Assembly: GCA_017412055.1 (NCBI GenBank)
Contig: JAFQOW010000001.1
Location: 1-64,000 of the forward strand
Source of the DNA: Lachnospiraceae bacterium
GTDB taxonomy: Bacteria > Bacillota > Clostridia > Lachnospirales > Lachnospiraceae
Direction: 5' to 3'
Length of the DNA stretch: 64,000 bases
The stretch's first letter is position 1, and every line of letters starts with the position of its first letter. Shown piece after piece: positions 37,224 to 46,484 of the stretch. The position numbers were made by a program, and so were the translations under genes. Below the pieces are notes generated by a model. That model had not been told where the DNA came from. It ran no database searches and worked only from the letters and a program-made list of their open reading frames with translations.

Positions 37224-37763
37224 ATGTCACGTATAGGAAGAATGCCTATCGCTATTCCTGCAGGCGTAACTGTAGAAGTAGCAGAAAATAACAAGGTTAC
37301 TGTAAAAGGACCAAAGGGAACTCTTGAGAGAGTTTTAGCACCAGAGATGAATATTGCAGTTGAAGGTGCAGAAGTTGTTGTTACAAGACCAAACGACTTA
37401 AAGAGAATGAAGTCATTACATGGTTTAACAAGAACATTAATTAACAATATGGTTGTTGGTGTATCAACAGGATACGAGAAGAAACTTGAAGTTAACGGTA
37501 TCGGTTACAAGGCTGCTAAGGCTGGAAAGAAGTTAACACTTTCACTTGGTTATTCACATCCAGTAGAGATGGAAGATCCAGAAGGACTTGAGTCTGTAGT
37601 AGAAGGTAACGTAATTACTGTTAAGGGTATTGATAAAGAAAAAGTTGGCCAGTACGCTGCTGAAATCAGAAGCAAGAGAGAGCCTGAACCATACAAGGGT
37701 AAGGGTATTAAGTATGTTGATGAAGTAATCAGACGTAAAGTTGGTAAGACTGGTAAGAAATAA
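37224..37763 (+). CDS. rplF: 50S ribosomal protein L6
   Basis: 179 residues. [42 protein letters not shown] and the C-terminal [28 protein letters not shown] are diagnostic. It binds near the sarcin-ricin loop. The start follows AAAGGAGGTGCGGGC. Confidence 0.97.
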   Translation: MSRIGRMPIAIPAGVTVEVAENNKVTVKGPKGTLERVLAPEMNIAVEGAEVVVTRPNDLKRMKSLHGLTRTLINNMVVGVSTGYEKKLEVNGIGYKAAKAGKKLTLSLGYSHPVEMEDPEGLESVVEGNVITVKGIDKEKVGQYAAEIRSKREPEPYKGKGIKYVDEVIRRKVGKTGKK

Positions 37764-37780
37764 TAAAGGAGTGAACAAAG

Positions 37781-38149
37781 ATGGTTAGTAAAGATTGTAG
37801 AGCGGCTCTCCGCGAAAATAAGCATAGAAGATTACGTAATCGTTTTTCTGGTACAGCTGAAAGACCACGTTTAGCAGTTTTTAGAAGCAATAATCATATG
37901 TACGCTCAGGTTATTGACGATACAGTTGGAAACACTTTAGTTGCTGCTTCAACACTTGAGAAAGATGTTAAAGCTGAATTAGAGAAGACTAACAACGTTG
38001 ATGCTGCTGCATACTTAGGTACAGTTATTGCTAAGAGAGCATTAGAAAAAGGTATTTCAACAGTTGTATTTGACAGAGGCGGATTCATTTATCAGGGAAA
38101 GATCAAGGCTTTAGCTGATGCTGCTAGAGAAGCCGGTCTCGAATTCTAA
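37781..38149 (+). CDS. rplR: 50S ribosomal protein L18
   Basis: 122 residues. [32 protein letters not shown] and [32 protein letters not shown] are the L18 hallmarks. It binds 5S rRNA with L5. The start follows AAAGGAGTGAACAAAG. Confidence 0.97.
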   Translation: MVSKDCRAALRENKHRRLRNRFSGTAERPRLAVFRSNNHMYAQVIDDTVGNTLVAASTLEKDVKAELEKTNNVDAAAYLGTVIAKRALEKGISTVVFDRGGFIYQGKIKALADAAREAGLEF

Positions 38150-38167
38150 TAAGGAGGAAAACAACAA

Positions 38168-38677
38168 ATGAAACATACGATTATTGATGCTAGTCAGTTA
38201 GAATTAGAAGAAAAAGTAGTTAACATCAAGCGTGTAACTAAGGTTGTTAAGGGTGGTCGTCACTTCAGATTTGCAGCTTTAGTAGTTGTTGGAGACGGCA
38301 AAGGTCACGTAGGTGCAGGTTTAGGCAAGGCAATGGAAATTCCTGAAGCTATTCGTAAGGGTAAAGAAGACGCTATGAAGAAGCTTGTTGAGGTTCCAAT
38401 TGATGCAAACAATAGTATTCCACATGATTTAGTAGGAAACTTTGGTAGTGCTTCAGTTTTACTTAAGAGAGCTCCAGAAGGTACTGGTATTATCGCTGGT
38501 GGTCCTGCTCGTAATGTATTAGAGCTTGCAGGTATCAAGAATATCCGTACAAAGTCATTAGGTTCAAACAATAAGCAGAACGTAGTTTTAGCTACAATTA
38601 AGGGCTTATCTGAATTAAAGACTCCAGAAGAAGTTGCTAAGCTTCGCGGTAAATCTGTTGAAGAGATATTAGGCTAA
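38168..38677 (+). CDS. rpsE: 30S ribosomal protein S5
   Basis: 169 residues. [33 protein letters not shown] lies in the double-stranded RNA-binding-like domain, including the loop linked to spectinomycin action, with no visible deletion. The C-terminal half ([24 protein letters not shown]) is standard. The start follows AAGGAGGAAAACAACA. Confidence 0.97.
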   Translation: MKHTIIDASQLELEEKVVNIKRVTKVVKGGRHFRFAALVVVGDGKGHVGAGLGKAMEIPEAIRKGKEDAMKKLVEVPIDANNSIPHDLVGNFGSASVLLKRAPEGTGIIAGGPARNVLELAGIKNIRTKSLGSNNKQNVVLATIKGLSELKTPEEVAKLRGKSVEEILG

Positions 38678-38693
38678 TAGGAGGTAATGTAAA

Positions 38694-38876
38694 ATGGCAG
38701 ATAAGTTAAAGATTACATTAGTTAAATCACCAATTGGTGCGGTTCCAAAGCATGTTAAGACAGTTGAAGCTTTAGGCTTAAAGAAGCTTAACAAGTCAGT
38801 AGAAATGCCTGATAACGCAGCAACAAGAGGAATGATTCAGCAGGTAAGACATTTAGTTAAAGTTGAAGAAATCTAA
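38694..38876 (+). CDS. rpmD: 50S ribosomal protein L30
   Basis: 60 residues. [38 protein letters not shown] is the short bacterial L30 type. The start follows AGGAGGTAATGTAAA. rplO follows after 23 nt. Confidence 0.96.
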   Translation: MADKLKITLVKSPIGAVPKHVKTVEALGLKKLNKSVEMPDNAATRGMIQQVRHLVKVEEI

Positions 38877-38899
38877 TGAATAAATAAGGAGGTGCAGTG

Positions 38900-39340
38900 A
38901 TGAATTTATCAAATTTACAGCCAGCAGATGGCTCAAAGCATAATGATAACTTCAGAAGAGGACGTGGCCACGGTTCAGGTAACGGTAAGACAGCTGGTAA
39001 GGGTCACAAGGGTCAGAAGGCACGTTCAGGAGCTACAAGACCAGGTTTTGAAGGTGGTCAGATGCCTTTATATAGAAGAATCCCTAAGAGAGGTTTCACA
39101 AACAGAAACACTCTTGAGATTATCGGTATCAACGTAAGCGCTCTTGAAGCTTTCGAAGCAGGTTCAGAGGTAACAGTAGAAACTCTTATGGAGGCTGGTA
39201 TCGTTAAGAACCCAAGAGACGGCGTTAAGATTCTTGGTAACGGTGAACTTACAAAGAAGCTTACAGTTAAGGCTAATGCTTTCTCAGCAGGTGCTAAGGA
39301 AAAAATCGAAGCTGTTGGTGGAACTTGCGAGGTGATCTAA
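38900..39340 (+). CDS. rplO: 50S ribosomal protein L15
   Basis: 146 residues. [12 protein letters not shown], then the glycine/basic-rich [25 protein letters not shown] and [20 protein letters not shown] 38900 is 5 nt after AAGGAGGTG; the GTG at 38897 is in frame but closer to that site. The stop shares one base with the secY start. Confidence 0.96.
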   Translation: MNLSNLQPADGSKHNDNFRRGRGHGSGNGKTAGKGHKGQKARSGATRPGFEGGQMPLYRRIPKRGFTNRNTLEIIGINVSALEAFEAGSEVTVETLMEAGIVKNPRDGVKILGNGELTKKLTVKANAFSAGAKEKIEAVGGTCEVI

Positions 39341-40704
39341 TGTTTAAGACATTCAAGAACGCACTCAAAGTTAAAGAGATAAGACAAAAGCTTTTATATA
39401 CTTTCATAATGATGGTAATTGTCCGTATCGGATGTCAGCTCCCAATTCCGGGAACAAGTCAGTCAGCTATCCAGTCAGTAATGGGTAGCTTGGCTGCAAG
39501 CGATGCGTACAGCTTTTTCAGTGCTTTCACAGGTGGTTCATTAGAGAAAATGTCGGTGTTTGCTCTTAGTATTACACCATATATTACATCTTCAATTATT
39601 ATGCAGCTCTTAACAATAGCTATTCCAAAGCTTGAAGAGATGCAGAATGAAGGCGAATCGGGAAGAAAGAAGATTCAGGAGATTACAAGATATGTTACTG
39701 TAGCACTTGCAGTTGTTGAATCAATCGCTATGGCAATTGGTTTTGGTAACCAGGGTGTGTTCGGTAATGTAAAAGCAATGTCTGGTATGAAATATTTCTT
39801 CACAATGTTTACAGTAGTTGTAACAATGACAGCTGGTTCTGCAGTACTTATGTGGATCGGTGAAAGAATTACTGAGAAGGGTGTTGGTAACGGTATATCA
39901 GTCATCCTTATGATTAATATTATTGCAAGAATTCCAAGTGACCTTTATGCATTATATGTTACAAAGGTTCAGATTACAGAGACTAATGGACGTTCTCTCG
40001 GTGGTGCTGCTTTAGCTGCATTTATCATTTTATTTGTTATCATTGCAATGATGGCATTTGTAGTAGCATTACAGGCTGCTCAGAGAAAGATTCCAGTACA
40101 GTACGCTAAGAAGGTACAGGGAAGACAGATGGTTGGCGGTAACTCAAGCCATATCCCATTAAAGGTTAATACAGCCGGAGTTGTTCCAGTTATCTTCGCA
40201 TCATCATTAATGCAGTTCCCAATCATTATCGCTTCAATGTTTGGAAAGGCAGCTGGTGATGGTTCAGTAGGAGGTACTATCCTTAAGGTATTAAATTCAG
40301 GTGCATGGTTTAATACAAAGAGTCTTAAGGAGTTTGCATTTACAGGAGGATTTGTTATTTATGCAATCCTTGTAATCGCATTTGCATATTTCTATACATC
40401 AATTACATTCAACCCAATTGAGGTTGCTAATAATATGAAGAAGTCTGGTGGCTTTATTCCTGGTATCAGACCTGGTAAGCCAACAGAAGAATACTTAACA
40501 AGAATATTGAATTATATCGTATTCGTTGGAGCTATCGCATTATTAATTATTGCAGGTCTCCCAATTGTATTCTCTGGTGTATTTAGTGCAAGCGTATCAT
40601 TTGCAGGTACTTCATTAATCATCGTAGTAGGTGTTATACTTGATTGTATTTCAAAGATTGAATCTATGATGGTTGTTCGTAACTATAAAGGATTTTTAGG
40701 CTAA
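39340..40704 (+). CDS. secY: Preprotein translocase subunit SecY
   Basis: 454 residues with ten transmembrane segments, the channel of the Sec translocon. Typical segments are CQLPIPGTSQS, TPYITSSIIMQLLTIAIPKLE, AQRKIPVQYAKK, and the cytoplasmic loop MKKSGGFIPGIRPGKPTEEYL. The start at 39340 overlaps the rplO stop, with CGAGGTGAT upstream; an in-frame start at 39325 lies inside rplO before that site. Confidence 0.96.
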   Translation: MFKTFKNALKVKEIRQKLLYTFIMMVIVRIGCQLPIPGTSQSAIQSVMGSLAASDAYSFFSAFTGGSLEKMSVFALSITPYITSSIIMQLLTIAIPKLEEMQNEGESGRKKIQEITRYVTVALAVVESIAMAIGFGNQGVFGNVKAMSGMKYFFTMFTVVVTMTAGSAVLMWIGERITEKGVGNGISVILMINIIARIPSDLYALYVTKVQITETNGRSLGGAALAAFIILFVIIAMMAFVVALQAAQRKIPVQYAKKVQGRQMVGGNSSHIPLKVNTAGVVPVIFASSLMQFPIIIASMFGKAAGDGSVGGTILKVLNSGAWFNTKSLKEFAFTGGFVIYAILVIAFAYFYTSITFNPIEVANNMKKSGGFIPGIRPGKPTEEYLTRILNYIVFVGAIALLIIAGLPIVFSGVFSASVSFAGTSLIIVVGVILDCISKIESMMVVRNYKGFLG

Positions 40705-40732
40705 TATTAGCCATTGCAATTTAACATAATAG

Positions 40733-40753
40733 CCCGCGGCATAGAACCGCGGG
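40733..40753 (+). terminator. GC-rich hairpin after secY
   Basis: CCCGCGG (40733-40739) pairs with CCGCGGG (40747-40753) over CATAGAA. The sequence that follows is TTAGTGTG with no T run, so it may be an attenuator or RNA-stability hairpin rather than a full terminator. A second small hairpin, TATTCTC-TTC-GAGAATA, lies near 40782-40798, before adk. Confidence 0.5.
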
Positions 40754-40837
40754 TTAGTGTGTTTAGTTATCAAATAGGAATATTCTCTTCGAGAATATAT
40801 ATCAAAAGTTTAAATATTAATGTTAGGAGGAAAGTAT

Positions 40838-41479
40838 ATGAAGATTATTATGTTAGGTGCTCCTGGTGCTGGAAAAGGTACACAGGCTAAGATGCTTGCT
40901 GATAAGTATATGATTCCACATATCTCAACAGGAGATATTTTTAGAGCAAATATTAAGAATGGTACAGAGCTTGGTCAGAAGGCTAAGACATATATGGATC
41001 AGGGACTTTTAGTTCCAGATGAGCTTGTATGTGATTTAGTTGTAGATAGAGTTCAGCAGGAAGATTGTAAGGATGGTTACATTCTTGATGGTTTCCCAAG
41101 AACAATTCCACAGGCAGAAGCTTTAGATGCAGCTCTTGCAAATATCGGCTCAAAGATTGACTATGCTGTAAACGTTGAAGTTCCAGATGAGAACATCGTA
41201 AACAGAATGTCAGGCAGAAGAGCTTGTGTTGCATGTGGTGCAACATATCATATAGTACACAGCCCTACAAAGGAAGAGGGTATCTGTGATAGATGTGGTA
41301 AGGAGTTAATCGTAAGAGAAGACGACAAGCCAGAGACAGTTACAAAGCGTTTAAACGTATATCATGAGCAGACACAGCCATTAATCGACTACTATACAAA
41401 GCAGGGTGCTTTAAAAGAGGTTGATGGAACAATGAGCATGGATGAAGTATTTAACGCTATCGTAAATATTTTAGGCTAA
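40838..41479 (+). CDS. adk: Adenylate kinase, zinc-binding long type
   Basis: 213 residues. It interconverts AMP plus ATP with two ADP. The P-loop GAPGAGKGT is at residues 7-15, and [13 protein letters not shown] holds the AMP-binding region. The LID domain carries four cysteines (130, 133, 150, 153) in CVACG and CDRCG, as in zinc-containing Gram-positive enzymes. ATG 40838 is 7 nt after TTAGGAGG; an in-frame ATG at 40820 precedes it. Confidence 0.96.
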   Translation: MKIIMLGAPGAGKGTQAKMLADKYMIPHISTGDIFRANIKNGTELGQKAKTYMDQGLLVPDELVCDLVVDRVQQEDCKDGYILDGFPRTIPQAEALDAALANIGSKIDYAVNVEVPDENIVNRMSGRRACVACGATYHIVHSPTKEEGICDRCGKELIVREDDKPETVTKRLNVYHEQTQPLIDYYTKQGALKEVDGTMSMDEVFNAIVNILG

Positions 41480-41501
41480 GCAGGTCTTGGAGGATATAGA
41501 T

Positions 41502-42251
41502 ATGGTTTCTATAAAATCTCAAAGCGAAATAGCCCTTATGAGAGAGGCAGGAAAGATTCTTGCTAAGGTTCATGAAGAGCTTAAGGATGCTATTAGACCT
41601 GGAATGTCTACACTAGACATTGACAGACTTGGCGAAAAAATCATCCGCGGTTACGGATGTATTCCTTCATTTTTAAATTATAATGGTTATCCTGCTTCAA
41701 TCTGTGTATCAGTAAATGATGAGGTGGTACATGGAATTCCACATAAGGATCATATCCTTTATGAGGGAGATATAGTCAGTCTTGACGCAGGAGTTATCTA
41801 CAAGGGATATCATGCTGATGCAGCAAGAACATATGGTGTAGGTAAAATCAGTGATGAAGCAGCAAAGCTTATAGAGGTTACAAAGCAAAGCTTCTTTGAA
41901 GGAATTAAAATGGCAAAAGATGGTAATCATTTACACGATATATCTAATGCGATTGCAGATTACTGTGAGAGCTTTGGATATGGAGTGGTAAGGGATTTGG
42001 TAGGCCATGGAATAGGTAAAAACTTACACGAAGACCCACAGATTCCAAACTTCCATCAGAGAAGAAGAGGAATTAAGCTTCAGAAGGGAATGACCCTTGC
42101 CATCGAACCAATGGTTAATGCAGGAACCTATGAGGTTGCTTGGTTAGATGATGACTGGACAGTTGTTTCCGATGATGGTTCATTATCAGCTCACTATGAG
42201 AATACAATTCTTATTACAGACGGTGAGCCAGAGATTTTAACAATTCTTTAA
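41502..42251 (+). CDS. map: Type I methionine aminopeptidase
   Basis: 249 residues. It removes the initiator Met. All five metal ligands are visible: Asp in SLDAGV, Asp in YHADAART, His in GHGIGKNLHEDP, Glu in AIEPMV and Glu in HYENTILIT. ATG 41502 is 8 nt after TTGGAGG; upstream TTG 41487 is not used. It follows adk after 22 nt. Confidence 0.96.
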   Translation: MVSIKSQSEIALMREAGKILAKVHEELKDAIRPGMSTLDIDRLGEKIIRGYGCIPSFLNYNGYPASICVSVNDEVVHGIPHKDHILYEGDIVSLDAGVIYKGYHADAARTYGVGKISDEAAKLIEVTKQSFFEGIKMAKDGNHLHDISNAIADYCESFGYGVVRDLVGHGIGKNLHEDPQIPNFHQRRRGIKLQKGMTLAIEPMVNAGTYEVAWLDDDWTVVSDDGSLSAHYENTILITDGEPEILTIL

Positions 42252-42270
42252 TAGATGGAGGTTTTAGAAT

Positions 42271-42489
42271 ATGGCAAAGACAGATGTTATTGAAATAGAA
42301 GGAACAGTATTAGAAAAGTTACCTAATGCAATGTTCAAGGTTGAATTAGAGAACGGTCATCAGGTTCTCGCACATATCAGCGGAAAGCTTCGTATGAATT
42401 TCATCCGAATCATTCCAGGCGATAAGGTTACAATAGAACTTTCACCATACGACTTATCAAAAGGCCGTATAGTATGGAGAGATAAGTAA
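42271..42489 (+). CDS. infA: Translation initiation factor IF-1
   Basis: 72 residues, a single OB fold: [45 protein letters not shown] and [15 protein letters not shown]. The start follows TGGAGGTTTTAGAAT. A 14-bp perfect hairpin begins at the base after its stop codon. Confidence 0.97.
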   Translation: MAKTDVIEIEGTVLEKLPNAMFKVELENGHQVLAHISGKLRMNFIRIIPGDKVTIELSPYDLSKGRIVWRDK

Positions 42490-42521
42490 GTTCTCAATTT
42501 CTGCTTGCAGAAATTGAGAAC
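42490..42521 (+). repeat. Perfect hairpin directly after infA
   Basis: GTTCTCAATTTCTG-CTTG-CAGAAATTGAGAAC, a 14-bp perfect stem starting at the first base after the stop. It is followed by AGTCCGAGCG of copy C, the same order as after rpsZ. Confidence 0.85.
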
Positions 42522-42522
42522 A

Positions 42523-42564
42523 GTCCGAGCGTAACAGTTTGCTTTTGCAAACTGGAGCGAGGAC
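42523..42564 (+). ncRNA. GTCC-GAGCG structured element, copy C (short form)
   Basis: GTCC (42523-42526) with GGAC (42561-42564) encloses GAGCGTAA and GAGCGA strands. Here the inner module is replaced by a simple hairpin, CAGTTTGC..GCAAACTG. The closing stem and loop strands are thus kept while the inner part is exchangeable. It leads by ACAGCCAAAACTTTGAA into copy D. Confidence 0.65.
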
Positions 42565-42584
42565 CACAGCCAAAACTTTGAACA

Positions 42585-42668
42585 GTCCGAGCGGATTAGT
42601 CAGGAGGAAACTCATGTCCAAGCCGAAGGCTTAGGACTGAGGCAGAGGCTCCTGACAAGAGCGAGGAC
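42585..42668 (+). ncRNA. GTCC-GAGCG structured element, copy D (infA-rpmJ gap)
   Basis: GTCC (42585-42588) with GGAC (42665-42668). GAGCGGATTA and AAGAGCGA flank GTCAGGAG..CTCCTGAC (42599-42606, 42649-42656). Its inner hairpin is longer than in other copies (TCATGTCCAAGCC-GAA-GGCTTAGGACTGA, two mismatched positions) but keeps the GAA loop and the CAGAGG strand. AAACTTT before it and AAAGTTT after it could close a further outer stem. Confidence 0.7.
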
Positions 42669-42728
42669 CCCTGCCAAAGTTTACAGTCTGAGCATTATAA
42701 TAAATTTCTAAATTCTGTAAATTAGTAC

Positions 42729-42760
42729 TTGCAATTTGACAATCACTATGTTACTATAAT
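42729..42760 (+). promoter_or_regulatory. Possible internal promoter before rpmJ
   Basis: A perfect -10, TATAAT, sits at 42755-42760. The upstream candidates are badly spaced: TTGCAA at 42729 gives 20 bp and TTGACA at 42736 gives 13 bp. It is plausible for an alpha-operon promoter but not secure. Confidence 0.35.
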
Positions 42761-42792
42761 ACTCGGACTTTTTTTGAAAGGAGGATTTTACT

Positions 42793-42906
42793 GTGAAGGT
42801 TAGATCATCAGTTAAACCAATTTGCGAAAAATGCAAAATTATTAAGAGAAAAGGAAGCATCAGAGTAATCTGTGAAAATCCAAAGCACAAGCAGAGACAG
42901 GGCTAA
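42793..42906 (+). CDS. rpmJ: 50S ribosomal protein L36
   Basis: 37 residues, read from GTG 42793 about 8 nt after AAAGGAGGATT. It reads [15 protein letters not shown], then [20 protein letters not shown]. The zinc ligands Cys11, Cys14, Cys27 and His32 are present, so this is the zinc-binding form. It lies in its usual place between infA and rpsM. Confidence 0.95.
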   Translation: MKVRSSVKPICEKCKIIKRKGSIRVICENPKHKQRQG

Positions 42907-42908
42907 TT

Positions 42909-43229
42909 ATATAGTGTCTTTGTGAAGTAATCGCGGTTGCAGAGCAACTACGGTTATTTAAGTATGTTCTGAGAACATACATGGTCTATGCGGCTGCAGC
43001 GATGGAACACCAGGATGCGTGTAACTATATCACTCTCAAATAGGAGCACGAGAAATGATGGGAAATTGCTTAACTATAAACGGAATTGTACTTAATTATA
43101 AGAAGAATTCCTCACATTGAGAGAAACGTTGGGCTACGCACACATTTCAGACGTTCATAGAACGGGCTGCGCAAGTAATGGTTCTTTATTACTATTTATT
43201 AAGAAAATTTTGATGGAGGTGTAATACAC
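42909..43229 (+). promoter_or_regulatory. Structured 320-nt leader before rpsM
   Basis: No gene was found. AGTAATCGCGGTTGC-AGA-GCAACTACGGTTATT (42927-42961) is related to the 33-bp hairpin repeats before fusA. GTATGTTC-TGA-GAACATAC follows (42962-42980). ATATAGT near 42910 and ACTATAT near 43027 may close a multi-branched region. Further down, AACGT..ACGTT and GTTC-ATA-GAAC lie at 43120-43165. It may be a regulatory leader for the alpha operon; the ligand protein is unknown. Confidence 0.5.
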
Positions 43230-43598
43230 ATGGCTCGTATTTCAGGTGTAGACTTACCAAGAGAAAAGCGTATTGAAATCGGATTAACTTACATTTACGG
43301 TATCGGTAGAGTAACAGCTACAAAGATTCTTGAAGCTGCTGGCGTAAATCCAGATACACGTGTTAGAGATTTAACAGATGATGAAGTTAAGAAGATTAGT
43401 GCTGTAATCGATGAGAAGTATACTGTTGAAGGTGATTTAAGAAGAGAAATCATCATGAACATTAAGAGATTACAGGAAATCGGATGCTACAGAGGTATTC
43501 GTCATAGAAAGGGACTTCCTGTTCGTGGTCAGAAGACAAAGACAAACGCTAGAACAAGAAAAGGTCCTAAGAAGACAGTTGCTGGTAAGAAGAAATAA
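43230..43598 (+). CDS. rpsM: 30S ribosomal protein S13
   Basis: 122 residues. [26 protein letters not shown], the helix-two-turn-helix region, and [32 protein letters not shown]. It bridges to L5 and contacts the P-site tRNA. The start follows GATGGAGGTGTAATACAC. A 103-nt gap to rpsK holds a GTGTGTGA..TCACATAC hairpin. Confidence 0.97.
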   Translation: MARISGVDLPREKRIEIGLTYIYGIGRVTATKILEAAGVNPDTRVRDLTDDEVKKISAVIDEKYTVEGDLRREIIMNIKRLQEIGCYRGIRHRKGLPVRGQKTKTNARTRKGPKKTVAGKKK

Positions 43599-43701
43599 GT
43601 TAAGTAGGCTTATGGCAGCTTAGTGTGTGAAAAATCACATACATTATTATAATGAAACAAATAACGAAAAATTAGATACCCATAAGGGAGGTTAGTTTAA
43701 A

Positions 43702-44094
43702 ATGGCTAAAGTTACAAAGAAAGTGACAAAAAAGCGTGTAAAGAAAAACGTTGAACGCGGACAGGCACATATTCAGGCATCTTTCAACAATACAATTGTT
43801 ACATTAACAGATGCTGAAGGTAATGCATTATCTTGGGCAAGTGCTGGTGGTCTAGGATTTAGAGGTTCAAAGAAATCTACTCCTTATGCAGCTCAGATGG
43901 CAGCAGAAACTGCTACTAAGGCAGCTTTAGTGCACGGCTTAAAGTATGTAGATGTAATGGTTAAGGGACCAGGTTCAGGAAGAGAAGCAGCAATTCGTGC
44001 GCTCTCAGCTTGCGGTCTTGAAGTAACAAGTATTAAGGACGTTACTCCAGTTCCACATAACGGATGTCGCCCACCAAAGCGTAGAAGAGTCTAA
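43702..44094 (+). CDS. rpsK: 30S ribosomal protein S11
   Basis: 130 residues. [40 protein letters not shown] and the C-terminal [18 protein letters not shown] are diagnostic. The Asn-Gly near the C-terminus, prone to isoaspartate formation, is present. The start follows AAGGGAGGTTAGTTTAAA. Confidence 0.97.
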   Translation: MAKVTKKVTKKRVKKNVERGQAHIQASFNNTIVTLTDAEGNALSWASAGGLGFRGSKKSTPYAAQMAAETATKAALVHGLKYVDVMVKGPGSGREAAIRALSACGLEVTSIKDVTPVPHNGCRPPKRRRV

Positions 44095-44115
44095 TCTAAT
44101 AGGAGGTGCAGATAA

Positions 44116-44709
44116 ATGGCAGTAAATAGAGTTCCAGTTCTTAAAAGATGTAGATCACTTGGTTTGGATCCTATCTATTTAGGAATCGACAAGAAGTCAA
44201 ATAGAGAATTAAAGAGAGCAAATAAGAAGATTAGTGAGTACGGTCTTCAGTTAAGAGAAAAGCAGAAGGCTAAGTTCATCTATGGTGTATTAGAGAAGCC
44301 TTTCAGAAACTTATTTGAGAAGGCTCAGAAGATGCAGGGTCGTTCAGGTGAAAACCTTATGACACTCCTTGAGCTTAGACTTGATAACGTTATTTTCCGT
44401 TTAGGATATGCTAGAACAAGAAGAGAAGCTAGACAGATTGTTGACCACAAGCACGTATTAGTAAACGGCAAGTGTGTAAACATCCCTTCATACCTTGTTA
44501 AGGCTGGCGATGTTATCGAGATTAAGGAAAAGAATAAAGATTCTCAGAGATATAAGGATATCCTCGAAGTAACAGATGGAAGACTTGTTCCAGAGTGGCT
44601 TGAGGCAGATCATGATAATCTTAAGGGTTCTGTAAAGCAGATACCTACAAGAGATATCATCGATGTTCCTGTGGACGAAATGCTTATCGTCGAGTTATAT
44701 TCTAAGTAA
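44116..44709 (+). CDS. rpsD: 30S ribosomal protein S4
   Basis: 197 residues. An S4 RNA-binding domain is visible in LELRLDNVIFRLGYARTRREARQIVDHKHVLVNG. The N-terminal domain keeps only one cysteine (near residue 12), so it is the zinc-free form. It is an assembly initiator and, in many bacteria, a translational repressor. The start follows AATAGGAGGTGCAGATAA. Confidence 0.97.
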   Translation: MAVNRVPVLKRCRSLGLDPIYLGIDKKSNRELKRANKKISEYGLQLREKQKAKFIYGVLEKPFRNLFEKAQKMQGRSGENLMTLLELRLDNVIFRLGYARTRREARQIVDHKHVLVNGKCVNIPSYLVKAGDVIEIKEKNKDSQRYKDILEVTDGRLVPEWLEADHDNLKGSVKQIPTRDIIDVPVDEMLIVELYSK

Positions 44710-44741
44710 TTCGATAAATCCAAAGAAGGAGGGGCTTTACA

Positions 44742-45701
44742 GTGTTCGATTTTGAGAAACCAAATATTGAGATTGCAGAAATCTCAGAAGACAAGAGATA
44801 TGGTAAGTTTGTTGTTGAACCTCTTGAGAGAGGTTATGGTACAACACTTGGTAATTCTTTAAGAAGAATTATGCTTTCATCATTACCAGGCGCTGCTGTT
44901 AGCCAGGTTAAGATTGAGGGAGTTCTTCATGAGTTCACATCAATTCCTGGAGTAAAGGAAGATGTAACAGAGATTATCATGAATCTTAAGAGCTTATCTA
45001 TTAAGAATAACAGCGAAACAAATGAACCTAAAGTAGCATACATCGAATTCAGCGGTGAAGGTGTTGTAACAGCAGCAGATATTCACGCAGACGCTGATAT
45101 TGAGATATTAAATCCTGATTTGGTTATTGCTACACTTAATGGTGGCGCAGATAGCAAATTGTACATGGAACTTACTATCACAAAGGGTAGAGGCTATGTA
45201 AGTGCTGATAAGAATAAGCAGGAAGATTTACCAATCGGTGTTATCGCCGTTGATTCAATCTACACTCCAGTTGAGAGAGTTAACTTATCTATTCAGAACA
45301 CACGTGTAGGTCAGATTACTGACTACGATAAGCTTACATTAGATGTATACACAAACGGTACATTAGCTCCAGACGAGGCTGTTTCTTTAGCAGCTAAAGT
45401 GTTGAGCGAGCATTTAAGCTTATTCATTGATCTTTCTGAAATCGCAGACAAGGCTGATGTCATGGTTGAGAAGGAAGAAAGCGAAAAGGAAAAAGTTTTA
45501 GAGATGAACATTGATGAGTTAGAATTGTCAGTTCGTTCATATAACTGCTTAAAGAGAGCAGGCATTAATACTGTAGAAGAGCTTACAAATAAGACTTCAG
45601 AAGATATGATGAAGGTTAGAAACTTAGGTCGTAAGTCACTTGAAGAAGTGCTTGCAAAGCTTAAGGAGTTAGGCTTACAGTTAAAATCAGGAGACGAGTA
45701 A
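44742..45701 (+). CDS. rpoA: DNA-directed RNA polymerase subunit alpha
   Basis: 319 residues. The N-terminal assembly domain has [28 protein letters not shown]. The C-terminal domain with the UP-element contact region reads [42 protein letters not shown]. It uses a GTG start at 44742 after GAAGGAGGGG. It sits between rpsD and rplQ as usual. Confidence 0.97.
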   Translation: MFDFEKPNIEIAEISEDKRYGKFVVEPLERGYGTTLGNSLRRIMLSSLPGAAVSQVKIEGVLHEFTSIPGVKEDVTEIIMNLKSLSIKNNSETNEPKVAYIEFSGEGVVTAADIHADADIEILNPDLVIATLNGGADSKLYMELTITKGRGYVSADKNKQEDLPIGVIAVDSIYTPVERVNLSIQNTRVGQITDYDKLTLDVYTNGTLAPDEAVSLAAKVLSEHLSLFIDLSEIADKADVMVEKEESEKEKVLEMNIDELELSVRSYNCLKRAGINTVEELTNKTSEDMMKVRNLGRKSLEEVLAKLKELGLQLKSGDE

Positions 45702-45811
45702 TCGTTTCATCGTGCATAATGAATGTACGTTAAAGTAATTTATGGAAATAGATGTTCAGATAGTAAGACCAAAGGGCGTTCTGAAGATCCCACAAATGGA
45801 GGTAAAATAAA

Positions 45812-46348
45812 ATGGCTGGATATAGAAAGCTTAGTAGAGAAACATCAGTAAGAAAGGCATTAATCAGAGCACAGGTAACAAGCTTACTTGAGCATGGTAA
45901 GATCCGTACAACAGAGGCTAAGGCTAAGGAAATCCGTAAGGAAGTTGAGCACTTAATCGCACTTGCAGTTAAGGAAAAGGATAACTTCGAGGAAGTAACA
46001 GTTAAGGCTAAGGTTGCTAAGAAGGATGCTGATGGCAAGAGAGTTAAGGAAGTAGTAGACGGTAAGAAGGTTACAGTTTACGAAGAAGTTGAGAAGACAA
46101 TCAAGAAGGATCTTCCTTCAAGACTTCATGCTAGAAGACAGATGAACAAGGTTCTTTACACAGTAAAGGAAGTTCCATCAGAGGCTGCTGGTAAGAAGAG
46201 AAACACAAAGGTTGTTGACTTAACAGATAAGTTATTCAATGAATATGCTCCAAAGTATGCAGATCGTAAGGGTGGTTACACAAGAATCGTGAAGATCGGC
46301 CTTAGAAAAGGTGATGCAGCTATGGAAGTACTCATCGAGTTAGTTTAA
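45812..46348 (+). CDS. rplQ: 50S ribosomal protein L17 with an internal insertion
   Basis: 178 residues, about 55 more than the Bacillus protein. MAGYRKLSRETSVRKALIRAQVTSLLEHGKIRTTEAKAKEIR and the terminal KGGYTRIVKIGLRKGDAAMEVLIELV are standard. Most of the extra length is a Lys/Glu/Val-rich insert at roughly residues 53-100 (KAKVAKKDADGKRVKEVVDG), before LHARRQ. It follows rpoA after 110 nt and ends the alpha operon at a strong terminator. Confidence 0.95.
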   Translation: MAGYRKLSRETSVRKALIRAQVTSLLEHGKIRTTEAKAKEIRKEVEHLIALAVKEKDNFEEVTVKAKVAKKDADGKRVKEVVDGKKVTVYEEVEKTIKKDLPSRLHARRQMNKVLYTVKEVPSEAAGKKRNTKVVDLTDKLFNEYAPKYADRKGGYTRIVKIGLRKGDAAMEVLIELV

Positions 46349-46378
46349 ACAAATATTAAGGCGTGAGCCATATATATT

Positions 46379-46433
46379 AAAACAAGAAGTCCTAGATTGA
46401 TGTTAGCATCATCTAGGACTTCTTGTTTTATAA
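46379..46433 (+). terminator. Terminator of the S10-spc-alpha cluster
   Basis: AAAACAAGAAGTCCTAGA pairs perfectly with TCTAGGACTTCTTGTTTT (18 bp) over a 15-nt loop that itself holds TGATG-TTAG-CATCA. It has A and T tracts on both sides. Confidence 0.92.
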
Positions 46434-46484
46434 TTAGAAGAGTGATAATATAGAAATTAAGGTACAGTTAAAGTTGAGGAAAGG

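Noticed and set aside
42490-42680. Known metabolite riboswitch in the infA-rpmJ gap
   Set aside because: The motifs do not match the riboswitch cores I know (for example T-box, FMN, SAM or TPP), and the position inside a ribosomal operon gives no metabolic link.
42736-42760. TTGACA plus TATAAT as a standard promoter before rpmJ
   Set aside because: The spacing is 13 bp, too short for a normal sigma-70 promoter; kept only as a low-confidence site with an alternative -35.
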